Shown here: in pieces, positions 7,490 to 12,374 of the stretch
Numbering within the stretch: position 1 is the stretch's first letter
Layout of the letters: the number at the start of each line of letters is the position of its first letter
Assembly (NCBI GenBank): GCA_017881765.1
Contig: JADGQN010000065.1
Span: 1 to 15,343, forward strand
From: Syntrophobacterales bacterium
GTDB taxonomy: Bacteria > Desulfobacterota > Syntrophorhabdia > Syntrophorhabdales > WCHB1-27
Reading direction: 5' to 3'
Length of the DNA: 15,343 bases
Made by a program: the position numbers and the translations under genes
Notes under the pieces: generated by a model
The model's input: the letters and a program-made list of their open reading frames with translations, nothing else
The model's database searches: none
Told to the model about the DNA's origin: nothing

Positions 7490-7966
7490 CTACTTCTTTT
7501 CGTCCTTTTTTGTGTTGAGCGGTGAGGCAGCCAACTTATGTTCTCTGTTGATCAGGTCACGGGCTATCGCATCGACCGAAGTCGGGCCGAGGGATGCGAC
7601 ATTGACCAGCTCAAAACGTTCGGGCTCAAGACCGATCTCTTCCACCAACTTCTGCGCAAACTCCAGCCTCTTTTTTGCCCTCAGGTTTCCCTCCTGATAG
7701 CGGCACGCACCGATGGGGCAGGTAACCACGTACACCTTGTCCGCCCCGGCTTCCAGGGCCCGCATCAAGTGGAGCGCCTCTATCCTGCCGGAGCATGGCA
7801 GAGGAAAAAACCTGATCCGTGGGCCAAGCTCCTTTTCCAGAATCCGGCGGTTCACGTCCTGATCCGGGTCAAGCTGCTGGCAGAAAAAAATCGCGAAACT
7901 CAATTCTTTTTCCATAGTCGTCATAGCACGCGGAAAAAAGGGGCGCCCCTTGGACGCCCCCGTCAT
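7490..7966 (-). CDS. mvhD: MvhD/HdrA-partner-type [2Fe-2S] protein (hydrogenase iron-sulfur subunit family)
   Basis: The protein (158 residues from this start) matches the MvhD family, small [2Fe-2S] proteins that relay electrons to HdrA or, in MetFV complexes, to the reductase. Numbered from 7966, Cys29 (FFCQQ), Cys58 (PLPCSGRIEALH), Cys83 and Cys88 (CPIGACRYQEGN) are present. The usual second Cys of the first motif is replaced (CQQL). The start is uncertain. ATG at 7966 has AAGGAG 10 nt upstream, but its first 14 codons run through a strong terminator-like hairpin. Starting at Met15 (7924) or Met18 (7915, MEKELSFAIFF) gives the usual family N-terminus but has no ribosome site. It is the first gene after a good promoter and leads the metV-metF-glutamate synthase operon. 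No HdrA, B or C is seen in the window. Confidence 0.8.
   Translation of the reverse strand: MTGASKGRPFFPRAMTTMEKELSFAIFFCQQLDPDQDVNRRILEKELGPRIRFFPLPCSGRIEALHLMRALEAGADKVYVVTCPIGACRYQEGNLRAKKRLEFAQKLVEEIGLEPERFELVNVASLGPTSVDAIARDLINREHKLAASPLNTKKDEKK
7934..7960 (-). terminator. Intrinsic terminator-like hairpin at the 5' end of mvhD
   Basis: On the minus strand GGGGCGTCC-AAG-GGGCGCCCC (7960-7940, 9 bp with one G-U) is followed by six T (7939-7934). This is a textbook Rho-independent terminator, about 30 nt downstream of the predicted transcription start. It lies inside the reading frame if mvhD starts at 7966, or in the leader if it starts at 7924/7915. Either way it could stop transcription before the operon unless disrupted. 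Confidence 0.7.
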
Positions 7967-7998
7967 TTACTTAGCACTCCTTTGCGCTTAGGGGCTTT

Positions 7999-8028
7999 AT
8001 TTTATCAAAATAACGATCTTTTTGTCAA
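7999..8028 (-). promoter_or_regulatory. Sigma-70-type promoter of the mvhD-metVF-glutamate synthase operon
   Basis: TTGACA (8028-8023, perfect -35), an 18-nt spacer, and TAAAAT (8004-7999, five of six matches to the -10). Transcription would begin near 7992, about 25 nt before the ATG at 7966. The region is A/T-rich relative to its surroundings. Confidence 0.65.
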
Positions 8029-8058
8029 ATTTCAAAGGTCAATTGTCTAATGTCCGCA

Positions 8059-8865
8059 TCACGAGCTTAGGGCCTCTCTCCGGACGAGCGCCTTCCCCTC
8101 CTCATCCCACCAGAGCGTCCGCTGACACTCCGGTTTCTTTTCCAGAAATAGCCTCATAATCCTTTTGACGCGTACCGCTGACTCAGCCAGGCGCCTGAAA
8201 TTGTTGAAGAGGGTAGCCGCCTGTCCCTCCAAAGCCTCTTTTACAATGGCGCCTTGACGAAGAATTTTTTCCGCATCCACGCTCTTTTCATCCTTCATCC
8301 AGGTCTCTACCATGTCCAGAGAAACCTCAACATGAAACTGCAGGCCATAAGCGCAGCTCCCCATCCTGAAGGCCTGATTCCGGACCAGCGCTGACGTGCC
8401 GAGCAGCACTCCCCCATCCGGAATATCGAACGTATCTTCGTGCCACTGAAAAACCGTTAACGGGCTCTCGACCCGTCTGAAAAGCCGGTCCTGACCCGCC
8501 TGCTTTGTAAGGTTAACGGTGTACCAGCCCACTTCCTTCCGGGCCGCTTTCATCACGCGAGCGCCGCAGGCCTTGGCCAGGAGCTGTGCGCCGAGGCAAA
8601 TGCCCAGGAAGGGTATCTCTTCCTTGAGCACGTCCTTGATGAACACGTCTTCTTTTTTGAGAAAAGGATAGGCCTCTTCTTCGTACACGTTCATAGGGCC
8701 GCCGAGCACTACGACAGCCGCGAAGCTCTCCAGACGATCGGGAAGCGATTCTCCACGGCCAAGCTCCACGGTTGCAAGCCGCCAGCCGGCCTCTTCAAAA
8801 GACCTTCCCAGCATACCGGGGCCTTCCTGTTCAACGTGCTTGATGATCAAGACGGCCTTGTCCAT
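8059..8865 (-). CDS. Class I glutamine amidotransferase-like protein (GMP synthase-type domain)
   Basis: The 268-residue protein is a stand-alone class I glutamine amidotransferase domain with the full triad: Cys90 in FLGICLGAQLL, His178 and Glu180 in YGLQFHVEV. VVVLGGPMNVYE and VGWYTVNL are also typical of the GuaA-like stand-alone subfamily, which is often annotated as GMP synthase-like but lacks the ATP-pyrophosphatase part. Such proteins hydrolyse glutamine or gamma-glutamyl bonds. The substrate here is unknown. After the domain, about 80 helical, basic residues (190-268) form a C-terminal extension. I chose ATG 8865 because AGGGAG lies 6 nt upstream. An in-frame ATG at 8889 lies upstream of that site. 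It sits between glnK and the mvhD promoter, with 92 nt to mvhD. I see no clear promoter of its own. Confidence 0.82.
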   Translation of the reverse strand: MDKAVLIIKHVEQEGPGMLGRSFEEAGWRLATVELGRGESLPDRLESFAAVVVLGGPMNVYEEEAYPFLKKEDVFIKDVLKEEIPFLGICLGAQLLAKACGARVMKAARKEVGWYTVNLTKQAGQDRLFRRVESPLTVFQWHEDTFDIPDGGVLLGTSALVRNQAFRMGSCAYGLQFHVEVSLDMVETWMKDEKSVDAEKILRQGAIVKEALEGQAATLFNNFRRLAESAVRVKRIMRLFLEKKPECQRTLWWDEEGKALVRREALSS

Positions 8866-9002
8866 GGTAGTCTCCCTCTTACGTATCAAAATAACCTTGT
8901 TCTTTGGCTATGAGCGTCGTGCCGCTCCCCTCTGTGGGCAAGTAAGCACGCGTTACGACACCAATCCTGCCTGAACGTCACTGTTCGGAGTAATAAAGGA
9001 GT

Positions 9003-9021
9003 CCCTCGAGGTCCGCGAGGG
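9003..9021 (-). promoter_or_regulatory. Second hairpin downstream of glnK (possible weak terminator)
   Basis: CCCTCG-CGGACCT-CGAGGG forms a 6-bp GC-rich stem 3 nt after the first hairpin. It is followed by ACTCCTTTATT, a poor U-tract, so it is at best a weak terminator of the amtB-glnK transcript. Confidence 0.4.
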
Positions 9022-9024
9022 GAA

Positions 9025-9046
9025 GCTGGTACGTCAATGTACCAGC
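9025..9046 (-). promoter_or_regulatory. Perfect hairpin with six-base loop ATTGAC downstream of glnK
   Basis: GCTGGTAC-ATTGAC-GTACCAGC is a perfect 8-bp stem with a hexaloop. Its loop differs by one base from the GTTGAC loop of the amtB leader hairpin at 12276-12291. A in loop position 1 and G in position 4 match the reported rule for ANTAR-protein RNA targets, but no ANTAR gene is in view. Confidence 0.5.
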
Positions 9047-9113
9047 AAACACTATGCACTGAACCTCGCTAAGTTTCAAGTGAGAATTCTGCGGCGTACC
9101 CGCTTCCCGCTTC

Positions 9114-9455
9114 TCACCCGATGGCCGGGCCACCCCGCTCCCCGGTGCGGATACGGACACATTCTTCCAATGGCAGCACGAAAATCTTGCCGTCGCCGAT
9201 GTCCCCCGTTCTTCCGCCTTTGAGGATCGCGTTGGTCGTCGCCTCCACGTAATCGTCGTTCACTGCAATGAGGAGCTGCACCTTGCGTAACAGGTTGCCC
9301 ATCTCCTTCACGCCGCGGTATACCTCGGTGATGCCCATCTGGCGCCCATGGCCGAGCACCTCACTCACGGTAATCAGGTTTACCTCGGCCTTGTAAAGCT
9401 CCTGCTTCACTGCCTCAAGTCTGTCCGGTTTTATAATCGCGATAATCAATTTCAT
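9114..9455 (-). CDS. glnK: Nitrogen regulatory protein P-II (GlnK/GlnB)
   Basis: The 113-residue product is a full-length P-II protein, the trimeric sensor of 2-oxoglutarate and ATP/ADP that gates AmtB and other nitrogen enzymes. VSEVLGHGRQMGITEVYRGV is the region leading into the T-loop. TGDIGDGKIFVLPLEECVRI and RIRTGERG are the standard C-terminal signatures. At position 51, where Tyr is uridylylated in enterobacteria, it has Glu (YRGVKEMGNLL, Tyr46 present). Control by uridylylation therefore seems unlikely, and ligand binding alone may act. It starts 10 nt after the end of an amtB gene, the classic amtB-glnK pairing, and is probably co-transcribed with it. It is the only P-II gene for two channels here. 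Confidence 0.95.
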   Translation of the reverse strand: MKLIIAIIKPDRLEAVKQELYKAEVNLITVSEVLGHGRQMGITEVYRGVKEMGNLLRKVQLLIAVNDDYVEATTNAILKGGRTGDIGDGKIFVLPLEECVRIRTGERGGPAIG

Positions 9456-9465
9456 CGTTTGCCCC

Positions 9466-10695
9466 CTATTCTAATAAAGTGTAAGCATGTTCGTGGTGCT
9501 GCGTCAGGTCGAGTCCCATGAGCTCGTCCTTTTCTTTTACCCTCATGCCCATGATCCAATCAACCACTTTGTAAATGATCATGGTGCCTACAAAGCTGTA
9601 GGCCAGGGTGACGGCAACGGCGAGCACCTGTATCAGGAACTGTTTCGGGTTGCCGAAAAAAAGACCGTCCGCCCCGTCAGGATTGACGAGCTTGGTGGCG
9701 AATAGCCCTGTTGCCAGCGCTCCCCAGATCCCGCCGACGCAGTGCACACCGAACGCGTCAAGAGAGTCGTCGTAGCCCAGCTTCGGTTTGATGACCGCAA
9801 CAGCGATGAAACAGAAGATGCTCACGAAGATACCGATGATCATCGCCGACATCGGCCCGACAAAACCGGCGGCGGGCGTGATGGCGACGAGCCCGCCAAC
9901 GGCGCCTGTGGCAGTGCCGAAAATGGTCGGCTTCCCGTTCGTTACCCATTCGATGACTGCCCAGGTCAGGCCGGCGGTCGCCGCGGCCGTATTCGTCACT
10001 ACGAAGGCGCTGACAGCCAAGCCGTTTGCCGCCAGGGCGCTGCCCGCGTTGAAACCGAACCAGCCGAACCAGAGCAGGGCCGTCCCGAGAACCACGTGGG
10101 GCAGATTATGCGGAGGTACGGGGGCTTTGTCGTATCCCTTCCTCTTGCCTATGAAGAGAGCAGTCCCCAGCGCAGCGATACCCGCGTTGATGTGGACGAC
10201 GGTGCCGCCGGCAAAATCAAGGGCGCCAAGGTCCTTGAGCCAGCCTCCCATGCCCCAGACCCAGTGAGCAACCGGGTCGTAGATGAAGGTTGCCCAGAGC
10301 AGCGTAAAAAGGAGAAATGCTGAGAACTTCATCCGCTCCGCGAAGGCCCCGACGATCAGTGCCGGCGTGATGACGGCGAACATGGCCTGGAAGATCATGA
10401 ACGCCTGATGAGGAATGGTGGCCGCGTAGTCCTTGAATGGCTCTGCTCCGACCCCCACGAGCCCGGCCCACTGAAAACCACCCCAGAAGCCCTTCCCTGG
10501 CGCAAAGGCGAGGCTGTAACCGAAGAGTACCCACTGCATGCTGAGGACGCAGAGGATGGTAAAACATTGCATCAAAACACCCAGTACGTTCTTTCGTCGT
10601 ACCATACCTCCGTAAAAAAAGGCCAGTCCCGGTGTCATCAGCATTACCAGCCCTGTGGACATGAGAACCCACGCCGTATCACCTGCATTAACCAT
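9466..10695 (-). CDS. amtB: Ammonium transporter AmtB, copy 1 (glnK-linked)
   Basis: The 409-residue Amt/Mep/Rh-family channel conducts ammonium across the inner membrane. The expected hydrophobic segments run through the protein. Residues align almost position for position with mature E. coli AmtB: Asp160 and His168 in LDFAGGTVVHINAG, Phe215 and Ser219 in GWFGFNAGSA, and His318 in DAFGVHCVGG, the twin-histidine pore pair. No N-terminal signal peptide is seen. The cytoplasmic tail ends GLDLTQHHEHAYTLLE, identical to the second copy. ATG follows GGGAGGAAGG. A long attenuator-like leader separates it from the other amtB, and glnK follows after 10 nt. P-II should block this channel when nitrogen is plentiful. 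Confidence 0.95.
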   Translation of the reverse strand: MVNAGDTAWVLMSTGLVMLMTPGLAFFYGGMVRRKNVLGVLMQCFTILCVLSMQWVLFGYSLAFAPGKGFWGGFQWAGLVGVGAEPFKDYAATIPHQAFMIFQAMFAVITPALIVGAFAERMKFSAFLLFTLLWATFIYDPVAHWVWGMGGWLKDLGALDFAGGTVVHINAGIAALGTALFIGKRKGYDKAPVPPHNLPHVVLGTALLWFGWFGFNAGSALAANGLAVSAFVVTNTAAATAGLTWAVIEWVTNGKPTIFGTATGAVGGLVAITPAAGFVGPMSAMIIGIFVSIFCFIAVAVIKPKLGYDDSLDAFGVHCVGGIWGALATGLFATKLVNPDGADGLFFGNPKQFLIQVLAVAVTLAYSFVGTMIIYKVVDWIMGMRVKEKDELMGLDLTQHHEHAYTLLE

Positions 10696-10721
10696 GATCC
10701 TTCCTCCCTTTCCCCTGTAAT

Positions 10722-10761
10722 AAAAAAGGCGCTCTGTTCAAAACTAGAACAGAGACGCCTT
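10722..10761 (-). terminator. Terminator T2 in the leader of amtB copy 1
   Basis: AAGGCG-(T)-CTCTGTTC pairs with GAACAGAG-CGCCTT around a TAGTTTT loop (14 bp, one bulge), followed by TTTTTTATTA. It lies only 31 nt before the amtB start codon, so it must be bypassed when transcription comes from upstream. That makes it an attenuator rather than an end-of-gene signal. Confidence 0.75.
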
Positions 10762-10767
10762 CGTCTC
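10752..10767 (-). promoter_or_regulatory. Candidate antiterminator hairpin over T2
   Basis: GAGACG-AAGG-CGTCTC is a perfect 6-bp hairpin whose 3' half is the 5' half of terminator T2. The two structures cannot form together, which is the hallmark of attenuation. Confidence 0.5.
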
Positions 10768-10775
10768 AAGTGTCT

Positions 10776-10809
10776 TAAAACAAAAATGGCGCTCTCATAC
10801 GAACGCCAT
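10776..10809 (-). terminator. Terminator T1 in the leader of amtB copy 1
   Basis: ATGGCGTTC-GTATGA-GAGCGCCAT (9 bp with one G-U; 10809-10786) is followed by TTTTTGTTTT. It may end amtB copy 2 transcripts or act as a first attenuator for copy 1. Its 5' strand overlaps a small palindrome, GCCATTGATGGC (10816-10805), that would compete with it. Confidence 0.7.
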
Positions 10810-10817
10810 CAATGGCT

Positions 10818-10833
10818 TACACTTCGTCGTGTA
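10818..10833 (-). promoter_or_regulatory. TACAC-N6-GTGTA hairpin/operator, amtB copy 1 leader
   Basis: TACAC-GACGAA-GTGTA, followed by AG, matches 15 of 18 bases of the element in front of amtB copy 2 (TACAC-GTTGAC-GTGTA-AG). Both stand 5' of an intrinsic terminator and 122-137 nt before the start codon. It could be an RNA recognition hairpin or a DNA operator. Confidence 0.55.
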
Positions 10834-10908
10834 GGCCCACCCTCTGGGCAACTGCGCTTACAAGTAAGGATGCCTTCAATTTGGTAACCATATGCATTTC
10901 AGGCAGGT

Positions 10909-12138
10909 TCATTCCAGGAGCGTATAGGCATGTTCATGGTGCTGCGTCAGATCGAGGCCCATGATCTCCTCCCGGTCGGGCACCCTGACCTTGATCAGGA
11001 CATTGACGAATTTTATTATGAGATAGGTTGCGACGAGGCTGTAGACGGTCACCGCGGCCACAGCCGTGAACTGTACGAGCAGCTGGCGCGGGTTGCCGTA
11101 GAGAAGACCGTCAGCGCCTGCGGGGTTTATCGCCTTCGACGCGAAAAGTCCGACCGCAAGCGTGCCCAGCATGCCGCCGACACCATGTACCCCGAAGGCA
11201 TCGAGGGAGTCGTCATATCCCAACCGGGGCTTTATCTCGGCAACGGCAATAAAACAAACAACGCTCGCCGCGCATCCTATCGCAACGGCGGCTCCGGCCG
11301 TCACGAAGCCTGAAGCGGGGGTTATCGTTGCAAGGCCCGCGACGGAGCCGGTGATCGTGCCGAAGATGGTTGGTTTCCCGTTAAAAACCCATTCAAGGAG
11401 AGCCCAGGTAGCGCCCGCAGCGGCTGCGGCAGTGTGTGTTACGAGGAAAGCGTGAACTGCCACTTCATTTGCAGCAAGTGCGCTGCCCGCATTGAAACCG
11501 AACCAGCCAAACCAGAGAAGGGCTGTGCCGAGCACCGTGAGCGGCAGGTTATGAGGCGGCACGGGTTTGTTTTCATAGCCCTTTCTCTTACCGATCATGA
11601 GCGCAGCCACGAGTGCTGCAACGCCCGCATTAATGTGCACGACCGAGCCACCTGCGAAATCGAGCACGCCCAGCTCTTTCAACCAGCCGCCCATCCCCCA
11701 CACCCAATGACAGACAGGGTCATAGACGAAGGTCGCCCAGAGTATCGTGAAGAGAAGGAAAGCGGAAAACTTCATGCGCTCGGCAAAGGCCCCGATTATG
11801 AGCGCAGGCGTGATGACCGCGAACATAGCCTGGAAAAGCATGAATGCCTCGTGCGGGATCGTGGCTGCATAGTCCGCGTAAGGCTTGAAGCCGACGCCGT
11901 TCAGACCGAACCAAGCCAGACCGCCGAAGAAGCCTTTCGATGGCGCGAATGAAAGACTGTAACCGAAAAGGATCCACTGCAGTGTCAGGATGCAGAGCAC
12001 CGTAAAGCACTGCATCAGAATACCAAGAATATTTTTTTTCCTTACCATGCCCCCGTAAAAAAATGCCAGACCAGGGGTCATGAGCATGACGAGAGCTGTG
12101 CAGACAAGTACCCACGCCGTGTCACCGGTATTGATCAT
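10909..12138 (-). CDS. amtB: Ammonium transporter AmtB, copy 2
   Basis: A second 409-residue Amt channel, close paralogue of the neighbouring copy, with the same pore residues at the same positions: Asp160, His168 (GGSVVHINAG), Phe215/Ser219 and His318 (DAFGVHGVGG). The tail again ends GLDLTQHHEHAYTLLE. I chose ATG 12138 because GGGAGGAGGAG lies just upstream and the product then matches copy 1 in length and N-terminus (MINTGDTAW versus MVNAGDTAW). The frame opens further to 12189, but those 17 codons do not resemble the family. No glnK follows directly; copy 1 and glnK lie downstream past two terminators. The predicted promoter and leader lie in the gap after the LeuA-family gene. Main differences from copy 1 are in residues 70-90, 170-190 and the last membrane segments. 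Confidence 0.95.
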   Translation of the reverse strand: MINTGDTAWVLVCTALVMLMTPGLAFFYGGMVRKKNILGILMQCFTVLCILTLQWILFGYSLSFAPSKGFFGGLAWFGLNGVGFKPYADYAATIPHEAFMLFQAMFAVITPALIIGAFAERMKFSAFLLFTILWATFVYDPVCHWVWGMGGWLKELGVLDFAGGSVVHINAGVAALVAALMIGKRKGYENKPVPPHNLPLTVLGTALLWFGWFGFNAGSALAANEVAVHAFLVTHTAAAAAGATWALLEWVFNGKPTIFGTITGSVAGLATITPASGFVTAGAAVAIGCAASVVCFIAVAEIKPRLGYDDSLDAFGVHGVGGMLGTLAVGLFASKAINPAGADGLLYGNPRQLLVQFTAVAAVTVYSLVATYLIIKFVNVLIKVRVPDREEIMGLDLTQHHEHAYTLLE

Positions 12139-12187
12139 GATTCTCCTCCTCCCATCAATTGAACAGCGTTGAACTGCGTCTTGCACC

Positions 12188-12231
12188 ATTCCCGTAATGA
12201 AAGACGCCGCTTACTACAGTCTCGGGAATAA
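12188..12231 (-). promoter_or_regulatory. Alternative partner helix in amtB copy 2 leader
   Basis: ATTCCCG (12229-12223), right after the terminator U-run, can pair with CGGGAAT downstream at 12194-12188. The same bases can instead pair upstream with 12307-12299. The two helices exclude each other, giving a possible switch near the ribosome site. Confidence 0.4.
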
Positions 12232-12265
12232 AAAAGAAAAGGGTGTCCTCGTAGAGAACACCCTT
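12228..12265 (-). terminator. Terminator/attenuator in the leader of amtB copy 2
   Basis: AAGGGTGT...ACACCCTT (12265-12239; 8 bp or more, loop near TCTACGA) is followed by TTTTCTTTTTTATT. It sits about 45 nt into the predicted transcript and 90 nt before the start codon. A competing hairpin, AGAGA/TCTCT (12272-12253), overlaps its 5' strand. Confidence 0.72.
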
Positions 12266-12275
12266 GGTCTCTTCT

Positions 12276-12291
12276 TACACGTCAACGTGTA
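12276..12291 (-). promoter_or_regulatory. TACAC-N6-GTGTA hairpin/operator, amtB copy 2 leader
   Basis: TACAC-GTTGAC-GTGTA can also close its G-C loop pair to give a 6-bp stem with a TTGA loop. It is the twin of the element at 10818-10833 and starts about 20 nt into the predicted transcript, just before the terminator. Confidence 0.55.
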
Positions 12292-12316
12292 TTCTATATT
12301 ATTCCCGCGACTTTGT

Positions 12317-12345
12317 ACTATACAGGTTTTTAAATTTTTTTTCCA
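12317..12345 (-). promoter_or_regulatory. Predicted sigma-70-type promoter of amtB copy 2
   Basis: TGGAAA (12345-12340, four of six -35 matches), a 17-nt A/T-rich spacer, and TATAGT (12322-12317, five of six -10 matches). The start would fall near 12310, just before the leader helix. No sigma-54 GG-N10-GC core is seen here. Confidence 0.45.
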
Positions 12346-12374
12346 GCGGAAATAGGAAGAGCCCCTACAGACCT

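Larger units (their letters stand above)
8866..9113. other. Spacer between glnK and the amidotransferase gene
   Basis: This 248-nt gap holds two adjacent hairpins at 9003-9046 (listed separately) and a GAAGCGGGAAGCGGG direct repeat just after the glnK stop. Short frames here overlap glnK out of frame and have no protein character. I find no consensus promoter for the downstream gene. Confidence 0.5.
12223..12307 (-). promoter_or_regulatory. Enclosing 9-bp helix of the amtB copy 2 leader
   Basis: CGGGAATAA (12307-12299), at the predicted 5' end of the transcript, is a perfect complement of TTATTCCCG (12231-12223). The helix would enclose both the TACAC hairpin and the terminator, and its 3' strand uses the end of the terminator's U-run. 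Confidence 0.5.

Noticed and set aside
12139..12189. Upstream extension of amtB copy 2
   Set aside because: The 17 extra codons do not resemble Amt proteins, and the strong GGGAGGAGGAG site points to 12138. The bases belong to the leader.
12181..12200. NtrC-type site (TGCACC) upstream of amtB copy 2
   Set aside because: Only one half-site is present and it lies within the predicted transcript, not upstream of the promoter.
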